The notes under the pieces are model-generated. The model ran no database searches. It was not told the DNA's origin and saw nothing but the letters and a program-made list of their open reading frames with translations. From the NCBI GenBank assembly GCA_965214955.1, contig CBDCCU010000009.1:992001-1056000 (forward strand): DNA of 64,000 nucleotides, read 5' to 3'. Shown here piece after piece: positions 9,337 to 18,157 of this stretch. The DNA comes from Aliikangiella sp965214955. GTDB taxonomy: Bacteria; Pseudomonadota; Gammaproteobacteria; Enterobacterales; Kangiellaceae. The first letter of the stretch is position 1; each line of letters opens with the position of its first letter. Made by a program: the position numbers and the translations under genes.

Positions 9337-9921
9337 ATGATTGGAAAAAAATCAAATAGAAAACAAGAAATATTGCAAAGCCTTGCTTATATGCTTGAGA
9401 ATGACTTAAGCGACAGAATTACCACCGCGCGATTAGCTAAAGAAGTTGGAGTGTCCGAGGCGGCTTTGTACCGACATTTTCCAAGTAAAGCAAGAATGTA
9501 TGAGTCGTTACTCGACTTTTGTGAAGAAAGCTTATTTAGCCGTATTAATGCTATTAGCGCAGAAACACAACCCGTTGATGAAAAGTGCTTTAAAATTGCT
9601 TCGTTAGTGCTGAGTTTTTCACAGAAAAATGCAGGTATTTCGCGTTTATTAACCGGAGAGGTATTGTTAGGAGAAACGGAGCGTCTAAAAAGCCGAGTTT
9701 CTCAACTATTTGATAAGCTTGAACTCAGCCTAAAACAAGTGATTAGAAGTGCTGCCATAGAAGCTAATCAATCAACGATTGATGCTGCCGCTAACGCAAA
9801 ACTCATTAATTCAATCATTGAAGGGCGAATACAGCAGTTTGTACGTTCAAGTTTTAAGATTGAGCCACTAGAACATTGGGAATCTCAGTGGCGTTTAGTT
9901 AGGTTAGGGGTGAGCTTTTAA
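9337..9921 (+). CDS. slmA: Nucleoid occlusion factor SlmA
   Basis: TetR-family DNA-binding protein that blocks FtsZ ring assembly over the nucleoid. A 194-residue protein with the helix-turn-helix at about residues 27-50 (TTARLAKEVGVSEAALYRHF) and a family-typical C-terminal dimer domain. It starts 9 bp after algC with a good GGGGAA ribosome site, so it is probably co-transcribed. The position between the coaBC region and pyrE matches the E. coli order and supports SlmA over other TetR proteins. Confidence 0.94.
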   Translation: MIGKKSNRKQEILQSLAYMLENDLSDRITTARLAKEVGVSEAALYRHFPSKARMYESLLDFCEESLFSRINAISAETQPVDEKCFKIASLVLSFSQKNAGISRLLTGEVLLGETERLKSRVSQLFDKLELSLKQVIRSAAIEANQSTIDAAANAKLINSIIEGRIQQFVRSSFKIEPLEHWESQWRLVRLGVSF

Positions 9922-9944
9922 GTAAGCTATTAGGCAGAACCCAC

Positions 9945-10937
9945 TTAAGAGTTTTCAGTTGGAATTTGTTTTTTTACATACTTTAAGTAGTTTTGCCTTA
10001 AAGTTTTAACCTTGTCGCTCTTACACAGCTCTGTTCCTTGCTCGGTATTATTACAAGTTACTTCAAATACTATATGGGTAAGGTTGCTGTTGGTTGGGAT
10101 CTTAGAAAAAGATAAAGATAAGTCATCATCTTTTTCTGCTCGACTAGTCAAAATTAAAGTGTCGGTAATGATCTCAATTCTGCCAGAAGCATTATCTTTG
10201 GCGTAAAGCTGTGCTAGTTGCCACGCTTTTTGGCAGTCTTTTTTATTTAAACAGTCAAATACTGCGGGCTGGAGAGATTCATCTTCATCAGCGTTATTTT
10301 GTTTTTTCCTTAAAGTTCTTCTTACCGACTCTAGTTCTTTATAACGAGTGATATCACCTTGAAAGCGTTTAGCAACAACAACTTTTTCATCTTGTAGCAT
10401 AATTGCGTTGGCTTTATTATCGTCAATTTGCGTCATAGTGGCGGTAATATCATTTTTGAGTATCAGTGGTAATTTTTGCCCTAGTCGTTCGTGAATGGCG
10501 GCTTGGCGTTGTTGATCCTCTAATTGAAGCTTAAGCAAATCGGACTTACTTTTTTGAATTTTAATTCTTTGCTCTAGCGCTAAAATTTGTGCATCTCTAT
10601 TACGAATAATGTCACTAATAGAGCTAAACTGCCTAAGCAGCTCGGCATCTCGCTTTATTTTTTCTTGTAGCGCAATTTCTTGTTTACGATCTTCAATTTT
10701 CTTAATGCGATCTTCTTCTAGCTCGGCTAAGGTTTTGCCAGGGGGGACTTTTTTTATGACTCGCCCTTTATCATTAAGCACATCATAGCCAGCGACAATC
10801 ATTTCCTTAGTTACTTGATCTTTAAGAATGACTCGCCCTTCGTTATTAGTAAAACGATAATACTCCCTTGCCATGGCATTAGTGCCAACAAGTAAAGAGC
10901 TAATTATGAGTGAAATAAGTAATAAATGTTTAAGCAT
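9945..10937 (-). CDS. Exported DUF4124-type coiled-coil protein
   Basis: A 330-residue protein with a signal peptide (about residues 1-23, ending TNAMA). A short DUF4124-like segment follows, with the YYRFTNNEGRVILKDQV pattern, then a long charged coiled coil (about 70-220) and a C-terminal region with several cysteines. DUF4124 proteins are periplasmic or envelope-associated and of unknown role. It is convergent with slmA and lies downstream of pyrE on the same strand. Confidence 0.65.
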   Translation of the reverse strand: MLKHLLLISLIISSLLVGTNAMAREYYRFTNNEGRVILKDQVTKEMIVAGYDVLNDKGRVIKKVPPGKTLAELEEDRIKKIEDRKQEIALQEKIKRDAELLRQFSSISDIIRNRDAQILALEQRIKIQKSKSDLLKLQLEDQQRQAAIHERLGQKLPLILKNDITATMTQIDDNKANAIMLQDEKVVVAKRFQGDITRYKELESVRRTLRKKQNNADEDESLQPAVFDCLNKKDCQKAWQLAQLYAKDNASGRIEIITDTLILTSRAEKDDDLSLSFSKIPTNSNLTHIVFEVTCNNTEQGTELCKSDKVKTLRQNYLKYVKKQIPTENS

Positions 10938-10962
10938 ATGATTCTTAATTGCTTTTTAGACG

Positions 10963-11607
10963 TTAAACAGTACCATAGTTTTCTCTGTATCGTGCAATTG
11001 ATTCGTTAAATTGAGAGAGTTTTGGCTGTTTTTGTATATAAATCTGTAGATCAGCTAATGAAATAATAGCATATACGGGTAAATTGTATTCTTTTTCTAC
11101 TTCTTGAATGGCAGACAGCTCAGAATGACCTTTTTCTTGTCTATCAAGTGCAATTAAAACACCCGCTGGCGTGGCTCCCGCAGCCGTTATAATATCGATA
11201 GATTCTCTAATAGCAGTGCCTGCGGTAATAACATCATCGACAATCATTACTTTACCCTCTAAGCTGGCTCCTACCAAGTTACCTCCTTCACCGTGGGTTT
11301 TAGCTTCTTTACGGTTAAAGCAGTAGGGAACATCTTTGCCATGTTGTTTTGCCAAAGAAATAGCAACCGCAGTGGCAAGAGGTATTCCTTTATAGGCTGG
11401 TCCAAAGAGCATATCAAACTGGGCGTTGTTATTGACTAGTGTTTCAGCATAGCAGTCACCTAAAGTGGCTAAGTCGCTGCCTTGATTAAAAAAACCGGCA
11501 TTAAAAAAGTAAGGGCTAATTCTGCCCGACTTTAAAGTAAATTCGCCAAATTTTAACGCCTGACGCTGTATGGCTAACTCAATAAAGGTTGATTGGTTTT
11601 GTGACAT
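10963..11607 (-). CDS. pyrE: Orotate phosphoribosyltransferase
   Basis: Pyrimidine synthesis enzyme that joins orotate and PRPP to make OMP. A 214-residue protein with the PRPP-binding motif VMIVDDVITAGTAIRES (about residues 120-136) and the N-terminal GEFTLKSGRISPYFFNAG segment. Length and motifs match E. coli PyrE closely. Start ATG is at 11607. It is followed on the same strand by the DUF4124 gene. Confidence 0.97.
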   Translation of the reverse strand: MSQNQSTFIELAIQRQALKFGEFTLKSGRISPYFFNAGFFNQGSDLATLGDCYAETLVNNNAQFDMLFGPAYKGIPLATAVAISLAKQHGKDVPYCFNRKEAKTHGEGGNLVGASLEGKVMIVDDVITAGTAIRESIDIITAAGATPAGVLIALDRQEKGHSELSAIQEVEKEYNLPVYAIISLADLQIYIQKQPKLSQFNESIARYRENYGTV

Positions 11608-11655
11608 GCTGTGTCCAATATAAAAGGCGATTAATGAAGTAAATTTTAACGGGTT

Positions 11656-12426
11656 TTATAAAGATAGCCACCAATTTTTTAATCGAGCTTGAATCGCATC
11701 ACTACTTTGACCTAATGCTTTGGCGCTAGGAAAGTTGTTTTGTGGCGATTGTGTGTTAGACAAGTAAAAACTAATAGGAGCGCTGATCACTTTTAGCTCA
11801 TTATTGATAAATTGTTGTTTTGCTATTGCTGTTTGCCAGGCATGAGTAACAAGAATAACTTCGTCTATTTGGGCATGTTTGAGCATTATTGCCGAAAACT
11901 GAGCGCTTTGTAATAAATTTGAGCTATTTGATTCTATCCATTTAGGTGCAATATTAAAGCGCGACATCATCACTTGGTTCATTAGTACCGCTTCGGGTGT
12001 AGCTTCATTGTTTGGTGTGCCACCACTTAATAATACTGGAGCGTCCAATTTTTTTTGTAACCAAGCGGCATAGTTAACTCTTTCTAACGATTGTGCATTT
12101 AAGGTGTCAATTTCGCCGTATTCAGGCGCTTTGTGAAGTCTGCCTGCGCCAAGAACAACAATAGCCCGGCTTGTTGGTGGAGAGTTTTGTAATTGTTTTA
12201 TTTGCTCTTGGGTTAGTGCTTTTTCTGTTTCTAAGGAGGTCACTAAGTATGAAGCGACAGGATTTAAACTTAACAAAAATAAGCTAGTTATAGATAAAAA
12301 CGCTAAAATAAGTGACAGTAAGCGATATTTTTTTAGTAGCACCAAACTTAACAGTAGCAATATAAAGTTAATACTCGGCGGGAGTATTAACTCTAATATT
12401 GTATTGGTGCTATAGGCTATATCCAT
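11656..12426 (-). CDS. YdcF/ElyC/SanA-type DUF218 membrane protein
   Basis: A 256-residue protein with two N-terminal membrane helices (about 10-30 and 35-55). A DUF218 domain follows, with AIVVLGAGRL, LLSGG and a later LVTHAWQ segment. The family includes ElyC (envelope and lipid-carrier related) and SanA (barrier function); the active site and substrate are not known. It lies upstream of pyrE on the same strand with a gap of about 50 bp. The exact orthology is not claimed. Confidence 0.75.
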   Translation of the reverse strand: MDIAYSTNTILELILPPSINFILLLLSLVLLKKYRLLSLILAFLSITSLFLLSLNPVASYLVTSLETEKALTQEQIKQLQNSPPTSRAIVVLGAGRLHKAPEYGEIDTLNAQSLERVNYAAWLQKKLDAPVLLSGGTPNNEATPEAVLMNQVMMSRFNIAPKWIESNSSNLLQSAQFSAIMLKHAQIDEVILVTHAWQTAIAKQQFINNELKVISAPISFYLSNTQSPQNNFPSAKALGQSSDAIQARLKNWWLSL

Positions 12427-12435
12427 TAAGGTAGA

Positions 12436-12975
12436 TTATTTTACTCTGCGAACTTTGGCCGATGCATTCAGGCCTTCAACATTCATATTGTATGAGCCAA
12501 GTGCACCACGCGAAATGACAACTTTAGGGTTAACAATGTTAATATAGCCTTTAGTGCGGCTAATAACCTTCCAAGTTTGACCGTTTTTTAATTTTAAAAT
12601 AGCGCCTTTTTTCCAGCCTTTAAACTCACCAATAATTGTTGTTTCAATTTTTTCAATGGGATTTATTTCAGTATCGGCTTTTCCAAAAGCATCTTCACCA
12701 GAAATAATTTGAGTGGCAGGGCTGGCAGGTTTTGTACTAACTGGAGGGCTAGTTGGTGTTTGAGGAGTTGTTGAGGCAGCTATTTGGGGTTTTGATGTAG
12801 GCTGCGCGTTAGTATTCTTATTCGCATAATATTTAGCCACTTGATCAAAGCAGGCTAAGCGCTCATTGTTTTCACTGATTTTTGTGCAGCGAATAACATC
12901 ACTTTTCATATCGGCTATTGCCGCATTAGGCAGTAGTATTAAGCCAGCAATAAAACTAAAGGTAATTGTTTTCAT
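12436..12975 (-). CDS. Exported protein of unknown function
   Basis: A 179-residue protein with a signal peptide (about residues 1-21, ending NAAIA) and a segment IRCTKISENNERLACFDQVA with two cysteines. That segment resembles the short N-terminal motif found in several exported proteins, including some VasI-like ones. A Pro/Thr/Ser-rich linker (about 55-90) follows, then a small C-terminal domain, possibly beta-rich, with KGWKKGAILKLKNGQTWKV. No function is recognised. It lies 9 bp upstream of the DUF218 gene on the same strand. Confidence 0.6.
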   Translation of the reverse strand: MKTITFSFIAGLILLPNAAIADMKSDVIRCTKISENNERLACFDQVAKYYANKNTNAQPTSKPQIAASTTPQTPTSPPVSTKPASPATQIISGEDAFGKADTEINPIEKIETTIIGEFKGWKKGAILKLKNGQTWKVISRTKGYINIVNPKVVISRGALGSYNMNVEGLNASAKVRRVK

Positions 12976-13028
12976 TAGGGTAGCTCTTTTATTAATTAAA
13001 CTTAGCCCTATGAAAGATATAGAGCTTA

Positions 13029-13817
13029 TTATTCTTGTTGAGTTGAAATTTCTTTGTTGCGAGAAGGGCTAAACTGAGAAAATAAAATGCCAAGCTCAAA
13101 TAAAAGCCACATAGGGATAGCTAATAATACCTGCGAAATAACATCGGGTGGTGTTAATAGCATTCCCACAACAAACACCCCAACAATGACATAAGGACGT
13201 TTCTCACGCAAGCTTTCAACATCAGTTAAACCCGACCAAACCATTAATACGGTGGCTACAGGAATTTCAAAAGCAATGCCAAAAGCAAAGAACATTTTTA
13301 GCACAATATCTAAGTAACTACTAATATCGGGCAGAACTTGAATGCCTTCGGGGCCTGCTGCGGTTAAAAATGCCCAAGCTAAAGGAAATACAACAAAATA
13401 AGCAAACGCTAAACCTGAATAGAATAAAACGATACTTGAAAATAATAAGGGATAAGCAAAGCGCTTTTCGTGACGATATAAGCCTGGGGAAATAAAGGCC
13501 CAAATTTGATGCAAAATATAGGGCATAGCAACAAATACTGATAAAAATGCGGTCATTTTAAACGGGGTTAAAAAAGGCGCAATAATATCAGTAGCAATCA
13601 TTGCAGATTCAACAGGAAGCCTTTCTTGTAAGGGCGCAGCTAAAATGAGGTAAATATCATTAGCCCAATAAAAAAGTCCTAAAAAAACCACCAAAATAGA
13701 GACTAATGCTTTTAATAGCCTGTCGCGAAGCTCTAGCAAGTGTGAAAGCAGTGGCATATCTTTTTCAATGTCGCCTTTTGCGACATTAATACTCGATTGA
13801 TTAGGATTTTGTGTCAT
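13029..13817 (-). CDS. tatC: Sec-independent protein translocase TatC
   Basis: Multi-spanning receptor of the twin-arginine translocase, which recognises RR signal peptides and exports folded proteins. A 262-residue protein with the signature N-terminal HLLELRDRLLKAL and the later FAFGIAFEIPV segment. Six membrane helices are evident. It overlaps tatB by 17 bp, giving the standard tatA-tatB-tatC order. Confidence 0.97.
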   Translation of the reverse strand: MTQNPNQSSINVAKGDIEKDMPLLSHLLELRDRLLKALVSILVVFLGLFYWANDIYLILAAPLQERLPVESAMIATDIIAPFLTPFKMTAFLSVFVAMPYILHQIWAFISPGLYRHEKRFAYPLLFSSIVLFYSGLAFAYFVVFPLAWAFLTAAGPEGIQVLPDISSYLDIVLKMFFAFGIAFEIPVATVLMVWSGLTDVESLREKRPYVIVGVFVVGMLLTPPDVISQVLLAIPMWLLFELGILFSQFSPSRNKEISTQQE

Positions 13818-14148
13818 TGTTTTGCGAAGGCTTAATGTTGAGAGACTCTTGCTCGGCTAAACCTTCAATCGGTTGCTGAACATCACTCATTATTTGATTC
13901 ATTGACTGCTGAGCATCTTCTAACGATTCTAATCCCGAATCTTGCGTGAGCTGTTGTTTTTGTTGCTCAATTTGCTCTTGCAACTCTTTTACCTTTAGCT
14001 CGCGATCAATTTCGGTTTTAATTGAGTTAAAGCCTTGTTTGGCTTTTCCAACCCACATGCCCACTGTTTTAGCTGCTTTGGGTAATCGCTCAGGCCCTAA
14101 AACGACTAAAGCGATTATACCAATAACAAAAATTTCCCAAAAACTCAT
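13801..14148 (-). CDS. tatB: Sec-independent protein translocase TatB
   Basis: TatB forms the receptor complex with TatC. A 115-residue protein starting MSFWEIFVIGIIALVVLGPERLP. It has one N-terminal helix, the hinge with LGPERLP, an amphipathic helix and a charged, Gln-rich tail. The Glu at position 8 region of the hydrophobic helix seen in TatB is replaced by ordinary hydrophobics. The gene order within tatABC makes the assignment firm. Confidence 0.95.
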   Translation of the reverse strand: MSFWEIFVIGIIALVVLGPERLPKAAKTVGMWVGKAKQGFNSIKTEIDRELKVKELQEQIEQQKQQLTQDSGLESLEDAQQSMNQIMSDVQQPIEGLAEQESLNIKPSQNNDTKS

Positions 14149-14169
14149 AATGATTATTGCTGAATAAAA

Positions 14170-14409
14170 TTACTCAGCTTTTTCCTTTTCTTTAATCACT
14201 TCGCCTTCAACCACGTTGTCACTCGAATTTTCGATAGACTCTGTCGTGCTGTCGGCTTCTTTGTTGGCATTTTCGCCATCGTTTACTGCTTTCTTAAAGC
14301 CCTTAAGCGCGCCGCCTAAGTCTGAGCCTATGTTTTTAAGGCGTTTTGTGCCAAATAATAAAATAACGATAACCAAAACGATTAATAACTGCCAAATACT
14401 CGGTCCCAT
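14170..14409 (-). CDS. tatA: Sec-independent protein translocase TatA
   Basis: The pore-forming oligomeric Tat component. A 79-residue protein with an N-terminal membrane helix, the FGTKRLKNIGSDLGGALKGF hinge and amphipathic helix, and an acidic tail. It is the first gene of tatABC, preceded by a short gap and the HIT-family gene. Confidence 0.96.
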   Translation of the reverse strand: MGPSIWQLLIVLVIVILLFGTKRLKNIGSDLGGALKGFKKAVNDGENANKEADSTTESIENSSDNVVEGEVIKEKEKAE

Positions 14410-14469
14410 GAAAATTCTCTCTAATTTGCTCTAAAAATAAATAATAATTTGGTTAATAATTAAGGTGTT

Positions 14470-14805
14470 TTAAGCAAAGGGTAGCTGACTACCGCCTAAT
14501 AAGTGAACATGAATATGAAAAATTTCTTGTCCACCACCTTTCTCAGTGTTAATTATGGTTCTAAACCCTTGGTTGAGTCCTTGATCTTTCGCAAGTTTTG
14601 GTAACAATAGCATGATTTTCCCCATCAGCAATTGATCTTCTGCGGTTAAGTCATTTAATGAGCGAATATGCTTACGCGGGATCACCAATAAATGGGTATC
14701 TGCTTTAGGTGCAATATCGCGAATAACAAAGACATCTTCGTCTTCATAAACGCGCTCCGATGGAATTTCTCCTTTTTCAATTTTGCAAAATAAACAGTCA
14801 CTCAT
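14470..14805 (-). CDS. HIT-family purine nucleoside phosphoramidase (HinT-like)
   Basis: A 111-residue protein with the CLFCKIEKGEIPS N terminus and the histidine triad HIHVHLLGG near the C terminus. The HinT branch hydrolyses adenosine 5'-phosphoramidates. Presence next to tatABC and ubiB fits common gammaproteobacterial order. It is probably part of the same minus-strand transcription unit. Confidence 0.92.
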   Translation of the reverse strand: MSDCLFCKIEKGEIPSERVYEDEDVFVIRDIAPKADTHLLVIPRKHIRSLNDLTAEDQLLMGKIMLLLPKLAKDQGLNQGFRTIINTEKGGGQEIFHIHVHLLGGSQLPFA

Positions 14806-14842
14806 ATTAGAACCTTAAATTTAAAATAAGTTACACAAAAGC

Positions 14843-16474
14843 TTATTGCTTGAAAGATACCACAAAGCCTATGGATGACAAGGCTAGTAATCCAATAGCT
14901 AATGATTGAACCGAAAATAATAATGCGGTTAAGCCGCAAGCGGCTAATGTTGCTGAAACAATTGCGCCAAAAATTTTTTTACTCGACCGTTGCTGCGTTT
15001 TTTTTAGTTGAGTAAGTGCTGTGGTAATTTGTATTTGTTGGTGAGTGCTTGCTTCAATGCTTGCAAGCGATTTGATTAATTGTTCGGGTAATTCGGGCAA
15101 TTGCTCAAGCCATTGTGGCGCTTTATCTTTAACTTTATTGAATACCGCTTTAGGGCCATAAGTTTCGGCAAGCCAGTCTTTTAAAAAGGGTTGTGCGGTT
15201 TGCCAGAGATCTAATTTTGGATAAAGCTGACGACCCAAACCTTCGATATAAAGTAAGGTTTTTTGCAGTAATACTAGCTGGGGTTGCACTTCCATTTCAA
15301 AACGTCTGGCGGTTTGAAAGAGCTGAACCAAAAAGTGACCAAAAGAAATTTCATCGAGCGGCTTACCAAAAATAGGCTCGCAAGCGGTTCTAATGGCCGA
15401 TTCAAACTCTTCAATTGAAACATTAGGGTTTACCCAGCCAGAATCAACGTGTAACTGAGCAATGCGGCGGTAATCCCGATTAAAAAATGCCACAAAGTTT
15501 TGCGCCAAATATTTTTTATCCGACTCATTTAATGTGCCCATAATGCCGCAGTCAATACCAATATATTTAGGATCTTGCGGATCGCTAGCATCAACAAAAA
15601 TATTCCCTGGGTGCATATCAGCATGAAAATAACTGTGCTTAAATACTTGAGTAAAAAAGATTTCTACCCCGCGATTGGCTAAAAGCTCTCGGTTTACATT
15701 ATTTTTATCAAGCCCTTCAATATCACCAATGGGAATGCCTGATATTTTTTCTTGCACCATTACATCCCTGCGGCATAGATCCCAATAAACCTTGGGCACA
15801 TATAAAATTGAGTTATCTTCAAAATTACGTTTTAGCTGGCTAGTATTGGCGGATTCTATGCGTAAATCTAGCTCATTAAACAGTGTGGTTTGATAGTCTT
15901 TAATAATCTGCTTAGCGTGTAGGCGTTTGCCTGTTTTTGAATATTTTTCAAACCATTTGGCTAAAAGGTGCAACAGCTTTAAGTCTGCAACAATTTTCTT
16001 TTTAATTTTAGGGCGAATAACTTTAACCACCACATCTTCGCCATTTTTAAGCTGTGCGCTATGCACTTGAGCCACCGATGCCGAAGCCATAGGATGCTGA
16101 CTAAGCTCATTAAAAATAGCGTCAATTGGCTCACCAAGCTGAGCTTCAATAAGCTCTCGCGCGGTTTGACTATCGAAAGGCTCAACTTTATCTTGTAATT
16201 TGGCTAGTTCCTTTGCAATGTCATCGGGCAGAAGGTCGCGCCTTGTAGAAAGCATTTGCCCAAGCTTAATAAAAATAGGCCCAAGTTCAGTAAGCGCCTG
16301 ATTAAGCCTTTCACCGCGATTGAGTGATTTATTGCGGTTAGCGCTTAGCGCAAATAATTTCATTAACCCGGTTAGTTTCGATAAGGGTGTTGGTGCTAAA
16401 AATTCATCGAGCCCGTGGCGAATTAAAACGCGATTGATCACAAAGGCGCGTCTTAAGGTTAACAAGTTAGTCAT
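14843..16474 (-). CDS. ubiB: Ubiquinone biosynthesis protein UbiB (ABC1/ADCK kinase-like)
   Basis: Atypical kinase/ATPase of the protein-kinase-like ABC1 family, needed for ubiquinone biosynthesis. A 543-residue protein with the KxGQ motif region (FIKLGQMLSTRRDLLP, about residues 69-84), the Ala-rich loop SASVAQVHSA, and the metal or catalytic segment HADMHPGNIFVD near 280-295. Two C-terminal hydrophobic helices (about 500-540) form the membrane anchor. It overlaps ubiJ by one base. Confidence 0.95.
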   Translation of the reverse strand: MTNLLTLRRAFVINRVLIRHGLDEFLAPTPLSKLTGLMKLFALSANRNKSLNRGERLNQALTELGPIFIKLGQMLSTRRDLLPDDIAKELAKLQDKVEPFDSQTARELIEAQLGEPIDAIFNELSQHPMASASVAQVHSAQLKNGEDVVVKVIRPKIKKKIVADLKLLHLLAKWFEKYSKTGKRLHAKQIIKDYQTTLFNELDLRIESANTSQLKRNFEDNSILYVPKVYWDLCRRDVMVQEKISGIPIGDIEGLDKNNVNRELLANRGVEIFFTQVFKHSYFHADMHPGNIFVDASDPQDPKYIGIDCGIMGTLNESDKKYLAQNFVAFFNRDYRRIAQLHVDSGWVNPNVSIEEFESAIRTACEPIFGKPLDEISFGHFLVQLFQTARRFEMEVQPQLVLLQKTLLYIEGLGRQLYPKLDLWQTAQPFLKDWLAETYGPKAVFNKVKDKAPQWLEQLPELPEQLIKSLASIEASTHQQIQITTALTQLKKTQQRSSKKIFGAIVSATLAACGLTALLFSVQSLAIGLLALSSIGFVVSFKQ

Positions 16475-17076
16475 TAGGTTAACCTCTTTATTCTGGCTTC
16501 TAATCGCTCTGTTTGGCTACGAGCTTTATCAATAGACTGATAAAAATATTCTAGCTCAATACTACTGGGTGTGGCTTTAATTTCATGCTGTAAATATTCG
16601 GGAATATCTAAAGCAGTTTGCTCAAAAGCATTTTTGATAAAACTGCCAAACTTTTCAAAGCCTTGCCCAATGGCATAACTTAGCTCGTCACCGACGATAT
16701 TACTCAATGGTTGTTGCCAGTCGATTTGTAATGATTGAATAAATGCTTGAAATTTTTGCGCAAGACCAACATCGCCACTAAAGTGCAAGTTGCCACTAAA
16801 GACGGCATCACTACTGCGCTCGTTGATTGCCGCACCAACAAAAGCCGATGATTTACCACTAATTTGTGCCGAAACATCACCTTGGTAATGATCGGTGATC
16901 ACCAAGGTGCCATTAATAATGCGAACAAAATAGCGCAGATTAAGATCGGTAATTTCAGCGCTAATCACTTTATTTTCAAAAGCTTTTAACTTGCCGTGGG
17001 CTTCGCAATCGAGCTCAAGTATGCGATTAGCAACTAGCTCGGAGATTGTGGATGTTAGTTTATTAACCACACGCAT
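16474..17076 (-). CDS. ubiJ: Ubiquinone biosynthesis accessory factor UbiJ
   Basis: SCP2-domain lipid-binding protein that, with UbiK, scaffolds the soluble Ubi complex. A 200-residue protein with an N-terminal SCP2 sterol-carrier-like domain (LRYFVRIINGTLVITDHYQG about residues 48-67) and a C-terminal coiled coil ending in ARSQTERLEARIKRLT. It runs directly into ubiB. In most gammaproteobacteria ubiE lies just upstream; here ubiE is more than 6 kb away, beyond the accessory block. Confidence 0.93.
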   Translation of the reverse strand: MRVVNKLTSTISELVANRILELDCEAHGKLKAFENKVISAEITDLNLRYFVRIINGTLVITDHYQGDVSAQISGKSSAFVGAAINERSSDAVFSGNLHFSGDVGLAQKFQAFIQSLQIDWQQPLSNIVGDELSYAIGQGFEKFGSFIKNAFEQTALDIPEYLQHEIKATPSSIELEYFYQSIDKARSQTERLEARIKRLT

Positions 17077-17247
17077 TGAATGATTAGCCTTGTTGAAAAT
17101 TTTTGAGCTTATTGAGATAAGCCCAAAACCTATAAATTATAGTGATCATATCAAAGTTAAAACAAAATAAGTGAGCAAAATTGAAATACTTTTTGATTTT
17201 TGTGTGGGAGACACTTTAAATTCTCGGAATATGTTTTGAGCAACCTG

Positions 17248-17916
17248 CTAGTTACGTTTTGACTTAATCCAGTTTTTAACTGGCTCTACCCACTCAGGAA
17301 TTGGTTGATAAAATGCACCATGTTCCAAACCAGTATTTATCTCTATTTCAGTGAATGATTTCACATTGTAACTTTTAGCTTTCAGTGACTTGCAAGTATT
17401 TGCTCGGTCTGTTTTTTCATATATGGATAGCACATTACCATACACTTTAATATCGGTATGACTTTTTGAGACTAAACGCCCACAACCAGCCAGAATAATG
17501 GTATTTATAGCTAGGTCAGATAATTTGTCTGAAGTAAGCCCTGTAATAAATGCACCTCTAGAGAACCCCATTATTGTTATGTTGTTTGGAGATACACCTT
17601 TTTCTACTAAATTCCTTACCTGACTATTTAGCTCATTAGAATACTTAAAGGGATCAGTATTTTTAGGTCGGTGAAATGCGATTAAATTGTAACTCTCATC
17701 TGATAGTGATTTTTTAATCGCAGGAAAATCATAAAGCCCCCAACCAAATCTTTTTTCAATAGGCTTAGGGTTTTCGCCTTCAACAATATACCCGTGAGAA
17801 TAGAAAACGTACTTCTCTTTAGTGTTTATATTGTCAGGGAATTTATCGTAAACATTTCCTGCATGAATGTTGGCTGAAAAAAACAGCCCAATGAGGGTTG
17901 ATACTACAAGTTTGAT
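17248..17916 (-). CDS. Exported alpha/beta hydrolase, no canonical start codon
   Basis: The open frame holds a serine-hydrolase nucleophile elbow GFSRG, an upstream YSHGY (possible oxyanion region) and a C-terminal LEHGAFYQP with a candidate catalytic His. Translation from the first in-frame ATG (17571) would lose the signal peptide and half the fold. The frame extends upstream through a good signal peptide (KLVVSTLIGLFFSANIHA). No ATG, GTG or TTG is available there. An ATC at 17914-17916 sits 8-9 bases after AAAAAGGA, exactly where a start should be. Either ATC is used, a base has changed, or the gene is dead. Substrate unknown. Confidence 0.5.
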   Translation of the reverse strand: MKLVVSTLIGLFFSANIHAGNVYDKFPDNINTKEKYVFYSHGYIVEGENPKPIEKRFGWGLYDFPAIKKSLSDESYNLIAFHRPKNTDPFKYSNELNSQVRNLVEKGVSPNNITIMGFSRGAFITGLTSDKLSDLAINTIILAGCGRLVSKSHTDIKVYGNVLSIYEKTDRANTCKSLKAKSYNVKSFTEIEINTGLEHGAFYQPIPEWVEPVKNWIKSKRN

Positions 17917-18157
17917 AACTTTTTCCTTTTTGTAGCTAGCCGCTGTTTGTATGCAGTAAATTTTAGTAGTTCAATTTTTTAGGTTTGCTACATTTTAATT
18001 TTATTTGGTAAATCAACATGCTATATCACTTTCGTATTTTTGTAAAAAACAAGCTTTTTACTATTGGTTTAGAGGGAGTGACCATATATGTTCTCATCAT
18101 TCTCGGAATACACAGTATTACCCACAAGCCTGTCCTTTTGTAGCCAGAATATTATTT

